From Podaxis mareebaensis (taxonomy: Eukaryota; Basidiomycota; Agaricomycetes; Agaricales; Agaricaceae): a stretch of DNA of 64,000 bases. The notes beneath the pieces were generated by a model. It saw only the letters and a program-made list of their open reading frames with translations, was not told where the DNA came from and did not search any database. Within the stretch, counting starts at the first letter, position 1, and each line of letters begins with the position of its first letter. The stretch spans positions 124,001 to 188,000 of the forward strand of contig JAEUWP010000601.1 of the NCBI GenBank assembly GCA_018524725.1, read 5' to 3'. A program made the translations under genes and the position numbers. Shown here in pieces: positions 43,901 to 56,275 of this stretch.

Positions 43901-45451
43901 GCCGAGTCAAACGGCATCTGCACAGGAGTTGCGTGAAAGCGCGAGGCAGACTGTTCCCCGTCCTGAAAAGGTGGAGTCACAACAGAGTCACAGTGGATCA
44001 GCCGCGCCTTCTCCTCGCCCTAGATCAACCTCACCCACGAGTCGTCCGGGAACCCGCAACCCCAGCAACGACAGCAGGGAAAGTAGCGGTCGTCTACGAC
44101 CAGAAGAGTCTAGGCGTCCCGAGAGGGAGAGTCGACAAGACGGTCGCGAACACGGTTCGAGCATGGCTAGGCGGGATAGTCTTACGCATAATAGGAGCGA
44201 GAGGAGTGGCAGGGAACGAGGAAGGGATAGAGACGGAGACAGAGATGAGAGGGATCGGGATCGGGACAGGGGAAGGGATAGGCATGGCCGTGGAGATAGA
44301 GACCGCGAGAAGGGCGAAGAGCGGGACAGGGACAGGGACAGGGATAGAGACAGAGACCGTCATAGGCGCGACGACAAGGACCGTGACAGAGATCGCAAGG
44401 AACCAAGAGGTCAACCCAGTGGCACGAGCACTCCTGTTACCAACGATGATCGTAATCTCCCAGCACGCGCTGACCCAAGACATCGCAATACTGGCTCCGA
44501 AGAATCACTTGGGAAACGGCGCCGCCCAACCGAGGATGACGTGCGTAACATTTTGTATTCTTGTGATTTTTTTGGTATCTAACATCGATATCCTAGCCTG
44601 AACGCGGGTCTAAGCGTAGCTCACGCAAAGACTCCCACCGGGATGAGCGGAGTAGACGCCCACCTGAGAAGGACGACCGTGACCGCGATTCGGAACGCAA
44701 ACGGAAGGAGCGCGATGTGCATGAGGGGGACAACCGCGGACCCGTTCCAGATAAGGTTTGTTAGTTATTGAATTTGAGCGTTACATGTACTTATACATCT
44801 TTATCATAGCCCGCTGCTGAAAAGAAGATTCCTGATGCCCCGAAATCACGTCTTCCAGGTGCACCTTCTGCCCCAAGGGCGATGGCCGGAGGTGCTGGTG
44901 GTGCTGGTGGTGCTGGTGGTAGTAGTGAACGTAACACCAAAGGGGAGATTAGCTCTGGACGAGATCGGCACCGAGACGGCCGTGACCAACTCAAGGGACC
45001 GCCACCAAATGCTCCCACTGCGCCCGATCCTTCTCGTGCTGCAAACAGCCTACGATCAAGGATAAGTGAGAAGGATTCTGGGTTGTCACATCCTCCGCCA
45101 CAGGGCCCCGGTAGTTATCGTGGTGGTGAAGGTTCTTCATCGACTAAACGGGATGATGACCGCGATAGCAGTGGCAGGAAGCGGACAGTTTCTGGTAAGT
45201 GTATTCAGATTTTGACAGCAGGGGAGAATCGAAGCTAATTCAAATTGGCAGATCGTGAAAAAGAAACACATGAACCACCCTCGGGACCGGCAGAGAGTAA
45301 CCCTCAGAAGAGACCTCGTATCAATCGCAGCCGATGGCAAAATCAGTCTGCTCAGTCGTCGAACGTTCCAAACAACTCACATGGGTTTGCGCGCAAAGTG
45401 TTGCCGATTGATCCTTCTGCTGGTGACAGAAACCGCGGAAGGCAGGATTGA
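37976..45451 (+). CDS. THO2: THO complex subunit 2 (THOC2)
   Basis: Large gene with many short introns. Start ATG 37976 (MDVIDAVRKCVATWSKGG) is spliced at 38041. The N-terminal THOC2 domain shows YKQNKFNLLREQSEGYSKL followed by LDPNRALDLILDVLSS. The middle has FPELADLLLRVLKHSLEP and LPLIRGNAVCTVEVWSIIRH. The later domain has FWQLSMYDLAPPTARY and LHWFSHG, all typical of THOC2. The C-terminal 500 or so residues are disordered, rich in Pro/Ser and then in Arg/Asp/Glu, and end NRGRQD at TGA 45449-45451. THO couples transcription elongation to mRNP assembly and export and suppresses R-loops. Exon edges inside 40-45 kb are approximate. Confidence 0.9.
44200..44410 (+). repeat. THO2: Arg/Asp-rich low-complexity tract in THO2 tail
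   Basis: About 70 codons of alternating RD/RE repeats, such as ERDRDRDRGRDRHGRG and KGEERDRDRDRDRDRDRHRR. It is DNA-level low complexity and in frame with the THO2 tail. Such tails often bind RNA or phase-separate, which is inference here. Confidence 0.8.
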
Positions 45452-45628
45452 TTATGTAGCATAGATTCCAAGTATTGTATAACTATTTTGGATATCTAAT
45501 GATATACTGAGTCGGGTATGACAATTATGTCCTAACCGAAATTAGAGCGATAAATTAGTTGGCAAATGGGTGAGTCGGTGATGCGAGTTGAATCGTGTCA
45601 GATTATCAAGGGAATGTGAGCACTGGGT

Positions 45629-46785
45629 TTATTTGCCCTTGATTAGAGTGAGGAACTCTTCTCGAGTCTTTTGCTGTGTCCGGAAACAGCCGAGCATACA
45701 GGATGTTGTCGTAATGGCTCCTGGCTTTTGGACGCCGCGCATAGTCATGCACAGGTGGCTGAAGTATGAAAGCGAAAGTAAGAACTGGGTGTGCAAAACA
45801 CACGTATGTTGTAACGTACGTGGCCTCCATCACAACAGCAACGCCGCGTGGCTTGATGGCCTCTTGCACAGCAATGGCAATTTGTTTCGTGAGACGTTCT
45901 TGGACTTGTAAGCGGCGACTGAAGGTTTCAGCTATTCGTGCAAGTTTGGAAAGACCAAGAACCAGCTGATTGGGGATGTATGCAATTGCAATCTGATGTG
46001 CCACACTGGGTGAGTCATCAAAATGGGACGAGTTTGCAACGGACTTTGCCAGTGAAGGGTACTAGATGGTGTTCGCAGAGACTGGAGATATCGATGTCTC
46101 TAACCAGTACCATCTCATCATGATCTTCCGCGAATATAGCATCGTTTATGACATCTGCCAAATTGAGATAGTTGGGATATATGTTATTCGGTTCGGAAGG
46201 GGAAGGATGATACCGGCAAGACGTTCTTCGTAGCCCCTGGTCATCCACATTATTGACTGGGCGTATCGCTCTGGTGTCCTTAATAAGCCCTCACGATCTG
46301 GATCTTCGCCGATGCATTCGAGAATAGTGCGAACTGCAGAAGCCATCTTCCGTTCCCGGGCAAGACGCTCTGCGGGGGTCGCGTTCAAGCGTGAGACGGT
46401 GGATTTTGCTGTGGTGGGGATGAGTGCACGTGAACATTTGAATTGAACCGCAGATGAATTATGAATACTTGCCTGGCCAGCCAAGACCGTTGGGATCTGG
46501 CACAAGTTCACCCAGACGCCGTTGGGTGGAAGCCGAGTCGGGTTGCTGGTCTGGCTTGAGGGGTGTATTCACACCAGACTTCCTAAAGCCATATCCATCA
46601 CGCGAATGCGGAGTACGTGGGTATGGAACCTGTGGTTCGTCGTCCTTCTCTTGCTGGTTTTGGGTGTCGCTGGGGCCGGAGGGAGAGGTGGGTGGGGAGT
46701 CGGATTTGGCAGCCTCCTGCTGAATCTTGAGTTTGTGAAGGCTATCGGTGAGTCTAGCGGCATTTGGAAAATCTGATTCGGCCAT
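45629..46785 (-). CDS. FOL2: GTP cyclohydrolase I
   Basis: Minus-strand gene, ATG 46785 ([19 protein letters not shown]) to TAA 45629-45631, about five exons. The N-terminal 110 residues are a disordered Ser/Pro extension as in other fungi. The catalytic domain has [38 protein letters not shown] (Cys and His zinc ligands), [46 protein letters not shown] and [10 protein letters not shown] (second zinc Cys). It converts GTP to 7,8-dihydroneopterin triphosphate, the first step to folate and tetrahydrobiopterin. An in-frame ATG at 47004 would add 73 residues, but the downstream start fits the family better. Confidence 0.95.
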
Positions 46786-47280
46786 GTTGGAAGGAGCAGA
46801 GGGAGAGTTTTGGTTTTCGATTTGTTTTCTAGAGGAACAACTAAATAATATACTTACGGCTGGAGTAAAAAGGGCAAGGCCGAGAGCACGTGTCGGGGGT
46901 GAGATCTGATTCGATGCGTGATGCCGGGCGGAGTGGCTGTACCTTCCGGATGGGGAGAAGACCGGCGGCGGGTCAGCGACTGAGTACTGGGTCGGTTTGG
47001 CCATATGCGCATATTATCCTGTGCAGCGAGGTTCTCTGTCCCGACTCTCCAGCACCGCAATCGTACGGATATGAAAGACCGCCGGATTTCATATATAATC
47101 GATGACCTGAACCTCCCATCCTCTTTCCCGGTCCTATTCTTTTCGAGGGCCGCCATTTAAGACCCCCCGCCCCAAATGCATCAACGCGATTCTCCTTCTT
47201 GTTGCTGTTCATCCATGTACCACACCCTGGCTGCTCAATGCCTTCACTTTCCTGCTCACTTTCTCTCACAATCTCGCTCC
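46786..47280. other. Divergent intergenic region
   Basis: 495 bp holding the promoters of GTP cyclohydrolase I and the ABC transporter. Frames on both sides stay open into it (ATG 47004 minus, ATG 47176 plus), so 5' exon extension is possible on either side. Confidence 0.45.
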
Positions 47281-50024
47281 ATGCGCGACTCTAAACAGAA
47301 AACAGCCTTGGATAACCCACCAGGCTCGGTCTACGACGCTTGGCTCGCGTCGCGAAAGGTTCCGGGCCAAGAGGGATCCTTGCTTGTGCCCGGTGCACAA
47401 CGACGGCTCAATGCTGACAACGCCAGACTCGCACTCTATGTCACTCGTCGCTGTAGCTATGCCTTCGTGCGTTGACAACTCTTGACACACGCTGCTTTCC
47501 GTACCTCTGACTCTTTTTTGACGTTTCAGCTCAAGTCCCTGTGGAGCCTTAACCCACTAAGAACCACTCTCATGGTCTCCCTCAACATAGCGAGAAGCCT
47601 TTTCCCAGCAATCCGAGGTTACTCCCAGGTATGTTTTCTCGCGTCCCTTTATTCGTATCCCTTTCTTACCATACCCCTCAGGCTTTGATCGTTGACGAGG
47701 TTGGTATCCTGCTGATTGGCATATCCTTGCGCTAATACAATCCCCTCCCCCCTATAGCTCTACGCCTTGATTGCATCAGAGTCCTTCACATGGTCACGTC
47801 TTCTCTGTCTGATATTCATGGAGGTCTTTCGCAGAGTGCTGGAGGGCTCTCTGGATGTCATTGCGTGAGTGTCTGAGTATAACTATACTTAGGAAACTGA
47901 CAAATGTGGCCGCGCCATTAGTGCGTCAAATGAGAGAGTTGTACTTGAATCGGCGCGCTTCTATATTGAATACAAACAGATGGAACACCGTGTTCGGCTC
48001 GATGTCCCAACACTGGCGGATCCTATCGTCCGTGACCTTTTGCAAGAATCAGAACTTTTTTCAAGGTCCTTCAGCGGAACGGGCTTCGGATTCCTTTCAC
48101 CGTTGGATTTCCTACAGATCATCTCCCTCACTACGGAAATCCTGTCGCACCTATTTCTTATCGTCTCTCTCACCCACGCTGCCTCACATTGTGGCATCCT
48201 GGCCCTATCCATTCTCTCGGCGCTCCTCCCAACTTTGATATCTTGGTATAATGTTCCCCCCAATCCCCCAGATACCCGGACAACCACCAGGGAGACTCGT
48301 GCTGCAGATCGTTTGGAGAAAATGCGGAACCTGGCATACAGTGATTCCTACCGGCCCGAGATTGCCCTGTTCGGCCTGGGCGAGTGGATACTAAAATCGT
48401 GGTCAAGCGCCCGAAAAGTAATCCTGGAGGCCGAGGAATCACAGCCCTATCACACCTCCCCGTTTACGCAGTACAACTTGACAGAATTAATCTATGCCAT
48501 ACAGAACGTGTGTATTTTCCGTTTATCTGGCAACCTCTTGGCGTCTGGTATGACTCACATCAGCAATCTACACCACACAGTTACCACTGTTATTCCTACT
48601 CAAGAATTCCTCCGCTTGCTTGGGCTCAATAACGGTTTATCGGAGTTCCATCCAATCAATCATATATGCATCGCGGGGCCTGGTTACCACGACACAGATG
48701 GCGTTTCAGGGCATCTTCCTGATGTCCGCATTTTGTGCAAGCTTGGAACTCAAACCACGGTTGCAACCGAAGGAACAAGACGTGGTTCAGTACGAGCAGA
48801 AACCGGGTGGAGCCAGTATTGATATCAAGTGCGTATGGGACGGCGTCCTGATTTTTGCCATCGTTGCTAATGAACGATCCTTCCAGGGGATTGTCCTACT
48901 CATACCCAGGATCGGCCGAACCTGCTCTCAGAGACATTAATCTCTCATTAGGTGCGGGCGAGACGCTCGCGATCGTCGGACTCAACGGCTCAGGTACGGC
49001 TTACCCTATTCGACAAACAATAAGCTTGCTCAACATGTCGACAACTGCCTTAGGCAAATCCACTCTTGCCAAAGTGCTCCTCCGAATTCTTGACTTTGAC
49101 CAGGGTTCACTAAGCGTCAACGGGGTTGACATTAGGTCATATGATCCTTCGGATTACCATAAACACACGAGCGCAGTCTTCCAAGGGTTTTCTAAATTCA
49201 ACTCGACCGTCAAGGAAAACGTTGGCCTTGGGAATGTCGAGAAGATTGGGTACAGACCCGCGATTACGCGAGCTGTCCACCTTGCTGAAGCCGACGGCCT
49301 CGTTGGATCCTTGCCAAAGGGCCTCAAGACCGTGTTGGAAACGCCTGGGTTTGACTCTATATCATACCCTGGAATGATGGGCTACAACCATCAACAACGA
49401 CATGGTTTATCCGGCGGCGAGGTGAGTGTTTACGCCCTTGCTTCGTTCCTTTTTTTCTTGTGGCTGTGATGGTCTGATACTGATGCTTTGGGCCTCACAG
49501 TGGCAACGGATAGCAATCGCCCGAGCGTTTATGAGAGCAACAGAACCGAGTGTGGACCTCTTGGTGTTTGATGAACCCGTACGTGTAATTTCGTAGCTTT
49601 TGTGGCGCTATCTTTAGCGCGTACCTGAACTCTCATGCAATTTGACTGATTATTCCCCTTTCTTCCTTTTCCTCTCATGGGTCCGAAAACAGACTTCATC
49701 CCTTGATGCCCATGCGCAAACACAGATTTTCGATACCATCACAAAGATATCCAAGACCCCGACTGGGGAAAGATTGAAGACTGTTATATATATTACCCAT
49801 CGACTCTCTACTGCTCGGCGCGCAGACAAGGTGGCCATGATGGAGAATGGGGTAAGTTTCGTGATTTTCCGGCGAGACCGTTCCTGCGCCGAAATTAAGT
49901 TGTGACTGACTATTGGATTTTTGTTCTTTCCTTGGACGTGTAGACTATAACTGAGTTCGGATCTCATGAAGAACTCCTTGCCAAGAACGGCTCGTATGCC
50001 TCGCTATACCACGCGTCGATCTAA
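47281..50024 (+). CDS. ABC half-transporter (exporter type, one TMD and one NBD)
   Basis: Start ATG 47281 (MRDSKQKTALDNPPGSV), stop TAA 50022-50024, with about eight introns. The first half has about five hydrophobic segments (for example IISLTTEILSHLFLIVSLTH) in a poorly conserved transmembrane domain. The second half is a complete nucleotide-binding domain: GLNGSGKSTLAKVLL (Walker A, interrupted by an intron after GSG), VFQGFSKFNSTVKENVGLG (Q-loop), GLSGGEWQRIAIARAF (signature), DLLVFDEPTSSLDAHAQ (Walker B) and YITHRLSTARRADKVAMMENG (H-loop). All catalytic residues are present. It resembles a basidiomycete-expanded group of uncharacterised ABC proteins. Substrate unknown. Confidence 0.87.
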
Positions 50025-50330
50025 TCGATTGATATTTTGACAACTGCTTTCTGTGTTTCGCCTTGCCTTACCCCACGATATCCCCACCTTTATATTCACG
50101 GCGGAATGCCGCTTTTGGTTGATACCACCTAATAAATTAAATCATATAGTAGAAACTCAATGCCAAGATTGTATCTCTAGCGTAATTTATAACCCCAATG
50201 AACAAACATCCTCATATCCTGTACTATTTTCTTTCGTCTTCGTTTATATCCGATCATTGATCGTCTATATCATTGTTTCATTTCGTGAATATAAATACTC
50301 GTTTCAGACTAATACGCCCGCAACACCAAA
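50025..50330. other. Convergent intergenic region
   Basis: 306 bp between the ends of the ABC transporter and PHO81. AT-rich 3' flanks only. Confidence 0.5.
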
Positions 50331-53300
50331 TCAAACCAATTCCCGCATAGCTGAATGGTCAAGGAAAGAAATTGCAGTGTCCGATATGAACGCGTCAATA
50401 GGGCTGTGATCCGCTTCAATTCCGTGCGTGAGGGATGCGAGTGTCGTTGGATCTCCGTGTACGCCGACTATGAGCCCGGAATTTCTCATCGCGTCGACAA
50501 GAGACGGAACTTGAACCTAAACGTAGTCGTGAACATTCAAGGTGGGTACTCCGAGGACAAGAAGCACTTACGAGAAGCTCTGCATCGACAAAGACACCGA
50601 GGAGGTTGTTATCCTTCGCGAACTCCACCGCGGCGCCCACGCTACCCAATCTGTCATCATTATCTTCATCTACCATTTGGTATCCACATGTCGGTAAATG
50701 TTGATTGTTTTTTCCACACCTTGATGAAAAGAACACGGGGTCTTGGTTACGAAAAAACGAAACGTTAGACCTACTTACGGCTTGTGGTAACAGGGGCGTG
50801 GAGACTCACAGTTCGGTTGTTTCCAGTTCAATGCCGCGCATATATTCGGACAAAACGAGTTGAAGATGACTCGGCTCTTGTTGGGTATTGACGAATTGTC
50901 AAAAATGTCCCGGAGGACGGCGTCCACCGCGGCGTTGAGATCTACCCGGCGGATGCGTGTATGTAATTTGCATGGTAAGCTCAAGTCAATGCAGATGTTG
51001 ATGTCGTGTGGAAGAACCTATAGAACATTCCCATAAGTAAAGTCAGGGAGAATGGACAGAGCGGTGAACTTGCCTGTAGCAGGTTCGTCAAAGGGATCAT
51101 CCACTTCCGATTCGCAGTTGACCACTCAAACGACGGGTTATTACCAACGGAGACCAAGTCCCTTCCCAGCTTTGCAGCAACCTCCTGAAACTGCGCGAGG
51201 GTTACATCGCCCACGCCCAATTCAAACCCAGTCTCGGGCAATATCCACTCTGAACAGACGACGGGCCGCAAATCCCTAGTAACCTGGACCATGACATAAA
51301 GATATTCGCCTTGAAGTGAGGTAACCGGGAGTGCCTGGTGTCCAGCGAGTGCGACGCCGTGCGCGGGGGAAGTCTGTGCTGAACCTATCCGGCTGGGTCT
51401 TGAACCCGAAGGACGAAGAAGACCTGGCTGAGTACGAGGTGTCGCGTGCAAGGCAGTGGATTTCCAATATGTCTCCACACCTCCAGCAATCTCAAGTCGA
51501 ACGCCTTGGAAAGAAGTAATGATGCTGATGGCAAAATCGACCTGCGGAGGGAATAAAGTCAGACAATGAGGCCTTCATCACTACAAGCACCCACCTCTCC
51601 AATGACGTGTAACCGTGTATCCAGTATCGGAAGCGTAAACTCATGCGTACCACTCGTGCAATCTTCAAACATCGACGGCAGCGCAATAGCCCTCCCGATC
51701 GTTTTCGTTCCAAAATTCGGATATATCGAAAACTCAAGCGACAGACAGTCCAGGGCAGGTATCTGGAATGTGAATACATCCTTTCTTCCGCTCTGCGGAA
51801 GGGATATGCTGTAGGGTGCAGAAGTCACTTGGGGACTCGTTGTCGTCATCACCAGTTTTAGAGGGGTCGAGGATACCAGGTATTCATCTTTGAATACGGG
51901 ACTGATGAGGCGATGATGTAGCCGGACTCCTTGTCGAGTCGGATTCTTAGAGGAAGGGCCAATGGTAATCTGAACGAGATGATTACGATCAAGAAAATTG
52001 TGGCCATAGACACGATGTGGCATTGCAGGTGGTGGAAGAGAAAGAGTAGGTATGAGGTCGATCTCTGAGTCTCCTGGCAATACGACTTCCAGGGCGGGAG
52101 AATCATGCTTCGGTATGGATCTTGACTGGGAAGGTGAATTCGTTTGTGTTGCAGCCAAAATTAGTGCCAAACAGTCGTGATGGCCATACCAAGCCGCATA
52201 ATGAGCAGCCGTCTGGCCTAGCTCGTCCTTCACATCTGGCGCGCTACCCGCCTCAAGTAAGACCCGCACACAGTCCGCCCTTCCGTATCGGGCCGCATGG
52301 AAAAGTGGTGTCCATTCGTGATATTTGTCCGGTATGTCCCATCCGTCCATGTTCAGAAGGAGCCGACAGATCTGGGCGTGGCCTTCCCGTGCCGCTAGGT
52401 GTATAGGGTACTCGCCATTGGTGTTTGGGACGGACGTGGCACCGTGTTTGAGAAGCAGGACGACAACGTCGACGTGACCGCACTGACTTGCCAGTGACAA
52501 CGGTATGAGGTCACTAGGTGAGGAGGTCGATTGGACAGGAACCTTCCCTTGCTCCAACAACACACGTACACAGTCCACATTGCCCTTTAGTGTTGCATAC
52601 ACCAATGGCGAGTAGTTATCACGATCGAGAGCGTCAGGAGGTGAGCCCGCGAGCAAGAGTTGCTCACATATGCGCGGGAACCCGTTCATACAGGCATAGT
52701 GCAGTGGGACACGTCCGTAGACATCACTCCTGTCAATCTGAACGCCATTTTGGATGCATAGATCGACCAAACGCGGGACACCAGCAATAGCAGCATCATG
52801 CAAACAACTGCGACCGTTGATGTCGTCAATGAATTGAAAATCGAAAGGCGTCGAAAGCGTCGAGAAAATAAGGTCAGCGAGGTCTGGAGGCGCCTCGATT
52901 ATGGCGTTCCATAATATTCGTGTGACATTCGCTTTACCACCATTCTGCTGGCCAAGACTTTCAGAGAAGTGAACACAGTCTTTGATGGCGGCTGCGTCCG
53001 AGTTGATAATAGCATGACGGAAGTTCTTTTCTAAGTCTCGAAGCGGTCCCGAGGGTGGAGTGATGTCACGAATAATTTGTTGTGTGAGTATGTCGTTCGC
53101 AGCAGCGCCTTCAAATTTGAGTCCCGAGGACAGGTCCGTGAGATCGAGTAAACACGCAGCAACCGTATCGGAGAGTTCGGAAATCAACTGCGAAAAATGG
53201 AAATTGAGGGTCTTACGTCTCCAGTTGAAGACGGCATACAAACCTGGCGGTTAAAAACTGGCTGGACATCGACTTGTCGGGCTAAGTATAACTCTTTCGT

Positions 53301-54039
53301 TGTCGAGGTGGATCGCTTATCATACTTTTTGAGGATTTTCCTGAAGCCAACGGCATTTATTTCCACAAACGACTGTAAGGGTAGAATAAATTGAGATATT
53401 CAGTTTGGACAATACATACGTACCTGCAGCTTTCCAAGGTCTCGTTCCAACAGGCGAAAACCTTCCTCCACTGCACTCCATTCGCTATGTACGGCCGTGT
53501 CGCTCGCATCGGGAAAACCCCTGGCGGCAGCGGCTCTCCGCTTTGAAAGCAGGGTTTCCATCCTAAGCCTTAGTTCGGCCTCCTTTTGCAGATAAAACGC
53601 ATTTATCTGATCCCATCTGATGAGATGTACGAGTTATCAGGCTTACCAGGCTGACATACCTTCTCAAGTTCCCTTTCGAGCTTGAAGAAAAACGCAGCCT
53701 TGTGCGCCTGAAAGTCCGGGCCTCTGTCACTGTCATTACCAGGCAAGATGAATGCAGGGCTATGCTCTTCGACAGAGTGGCGAGGTGCAGAACCAATGTC
53801 ACTTGACGCGGCTCCATGACTCGTTACGTCTCCGCGACTGCTTAGCGCAAGGGCGGCAGCTTCAGACGCAGGGCGATTCGCAGCGAGGGAGGAAATAATT
53901 TTCTTGAGGTACTTGTAGTCGAGGTAGTAGAATGACCATCCCGGCACCTGCTGCGCCTGTATTTGCTTTCCGAACTGATTCCACGGAAAAGTCAGCACGT
54001 AACTGGATGTGAGGTTGGGCGAGAGACAAATACCTTCAT
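50331..54039 (-). CDS. PHO81: PHO81-like CDK inhibitor (SPX, ankyrin, GDPD-like)
   Basis: Minus-strand gene, ATG 54039 (MK, then a splice to FGKQIQAQQVPGWSFYYLDY) to TGA 50331-50333. Domain order: SPX domain (YKYLKKIISSLAANRP, then AAFFFKLERELEK, then EINAVGFRKILKKYDKRS); at least five ankyrin repeats (SDVYGRVPLHYACMNGFPRI, LIPLSLASQCGHVDVVVLLL, ELGQTAAHYAAWYGHHDCLA); a middle beta domain (VYGHNFLDRNHLVQITIG); and a C-terminal GDPD-like domain. In yeast, Pho81 inhibits the Pho80-Pho85 kinase when phosphate, sensed via inositol pyrophosphate at SPX, is low. The GDPD-like domain lacks the catalytic GHRG and HD motifs (GHQA, and SE in place of HD), as expected of Pho81. Confidence 0.93.
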
Positions 54040-54435
54040 GGTGGGCGAAGCCTGGCAAGCTGGTGAGAGTCCAAGGCCGAGGAGAGTAAAATCAGGAAAG
54101 GGTGGGGCAGGAGGAAAAGCCACGGCAAAGAATATTGGCCATAGGAAGAGTTAAGATCAATTCTTTTTATCCAGAACTTAGGCGTTTTTGAGTGAGCCCG
54201 GAGCCGCCTTCTTAACACACGTGCTTGTCCCCCATCCCTCTTCGCCCTCGGACCCTGCTGGTAGATCGATATTCATTGTTAGTAGAAACGTCTGGATATA
54301 TTTCCAACTCCCAGCCTTTAATCTATGCATCAACAATAGCCTACGGGCCTCCCTCGGATTATCTTATCGGATCGACAAAATTATATAAATATTTACAACA
54401 GCCAATGGATCAACGAACGTGCGTGTCAGAGAGTA

Positions 54436-55827
54436 TCACACGAGCACCTTTCTCAACTGCCAGGTTCGAGAGGGCAACAATGTGACAGGGCATTTTCCCT
54501 GTTTATCCACGTAGTCATACGCGCAACGATAACAGAACACGTAGCCAGAAGGGAGTGCCGTTGCATTATTAATTGGCTTCCGACACAACGGACAGACGCC
54601 ATATGCCGTCCTGTCAACCTGCAAACCTTGTGGATGAGGAGGAAGCATGCGCGGCGGAGGAATTGCTGGCCCAAGAGGAGACGCGTTCAAGGATCGTGCA
54701 GGAGAGTTGGGTGAGTACCACCACTCGAGGAATTTGATGAAGAAAATAGCAGTCGGGAGGAGGAGACGAAGGGAGTCGAGTAAGAGACGTGGGGAAGCGG
54801 ATAAAACTTGGCGCAGTCGGGCGACCAGGCCAAGTTTCTGGGTCGGAGAAAGCTTCTTTTGGCCTGCAAGACTCGCGGCACGCTTTAGGGAGACATGTTA
54901 GAAGATGTGCACACAAAAACAAAGTGTGGACGCACGAAATCTTCTACTCCTAGGCGGCGGAGATCCACTCGTATCCAGGATAGCCAAGGTCGATAGAAAG
55001 GTGTTTTGTCGAACAGGTACGCAATGTTCCACGCCAATAGCCATACTTCAAAGGACGTGTTCAACCAAGGATATACTGCCTTGAAAATTCGTCGCAGTTT
55101 TCCCTTGAAGTTCTGTGAAGACAAGTTATATACGGAGGGACTATAACATTGTGGTACTCACATCCTGCGTCAACGCTCTCAGTTGCCGGGCGTCCATTCC
55201 TTCGTCAAGGATGTCGGAGCTCACGCCGCCCCCCAGCTCTTCATAGTAGTCGTGTGCCTTTGCACGCAGATATGGTATGCCAACCTGAACAACAACAACA
55301 TCAACAACATAGCCTTACTATAGCGTGCGTATGGCGTACCAGGGAGACGAGCGAACGCCAAATCTCGGGTCGTCTTAAGGCTTCACCTGGAGGAACTCCG
55401 CCCACGGCGGCCTTCATTCGTTCGGTCTCGATAAACGGCCTTCTTCTTCTCTTTAGTCCATAAAAGTTCTCAGCAAATGAGGCGTCTGAAGGAATACAGG
55501 AAGAAGAGTCAGTTGTGGTAATGAATGGGGATGGGAGGCGCAGCGCACTGTGTTTCCTGAGGTAGTAGTTCTCTACCACAAGCATGATAGCTGCATAGAA
55601 CTCCTCATGCCGATTCACGATCTTCAGCAAGTATCGAGGGTATCTTTGCGCAAAGACCTATCAAGTAGAACTTGTTCAGATTCCCATCTTTGATGGTGCA
55701 CAAGCCTGCTTACCGCAAGTACGTATTTCAACGCCGGCTGCAGGAGGTCTCTGAGCTGCTCTTGCGCAACCAATTCGAACAAAGAAGGTTTGAGGGGGTC
55801 AGAGCCAACGTCATTGAAAAACTCCAT
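54436..55827 (-). CDS. PEX12: Peroxisome biogenesis RING protein PEX12
   Basis: ATG 55827 (MEFFNDVGSDPLKPSLFELV) to TGA 54436-54438, with several introns. The N-terminal part reads AQEQLRDLLQPALKYVLA then RYPRYLLKIVNRHEEFYA, and AENFYGLKRRRRP, all characteristic of the Pex2/Pex12 family. Membrane segments follow (YPWLNTSFEVWLLAWNIAYL, then FIKFLEWWYS). The C-terminal RING is VCPLCRKPINNATALPSGYV then FCYRCAYDYVDKQGKCPVT, with fewer zinc ligands than a classic RING, as known for Pex12. With Pex2 and Pex10 it forms the peroxisomal ubiquitin ligase for Pex5 recycling. Confidence 0.93.
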
Positions 55828-56275
55828 AGCATGTAGCCAGCAAGAGGAGAAGAGGAGGTTTATATCGAGTGCATTACTGAAAGTCGGGAGGTTACTCACT
55901 CACATCAATGGTGCGGAGACAGGATAATAGCCGGACCGGAGCTAAGTCGGCGTTCACATGCTCTCCTTAGACCTCATCCTGGTTGTCCACCAGTAGGCTA
56001 CCTTTTGCTGTATATCCTATCTCATGTACTAGACCAACAGACAAAATGCGTTGATGAACTGGCATTGGTTCCGGAAAGGTGCCGGGTTTGGACGTCCAGT
56101 TTGCCTCGTTGCACATCTGGATGCCATCATCGGCGTGCCAGTTCGTTCTGCACGCGTCCCGACTTCCCTTGCCATACCCAACTCAGCATCGTTTTCCCTC
56201 GTTATTCTCTTCTCTGGGCTTGCTCGTGCTCTATCCTTTTTTATTCCCTTGGAAGTCATGTTTAGCGGAATACAC
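55828..56275. other. Divergent intergenic region
   Basis: 448 bp between the PEX12 and UPF0303 starts. A plus-strand frame is open from ATG 56054 in phase with the UPF0303 gene and could extend it, but the sequence there is not conserved-looking. Confidence 0.4.

Noticed and set aside
44094..44483. Minus-strand open frame opposite the THO2 RD tract
   Set aside because: Val/Ser/Pro repeats produced by the antisense of Arg/Asp repeats; a shadow frame.
46786..47004. 73-residue N-terminal extension of GTP cyclohydrolase I
   Set aside because: The upstream ATG is in frame, but family members start near MAESDF and the extension is hydrophobic and unconserved-looking.
11430..56155. Other scattered ACGCGT sites (for example 11430, 28206, 36437, 50391, 54681)
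   Set aside because: They lie in coding sequence or 3' regions at about the chance rate, unlike the cluster upstream of MRC1.
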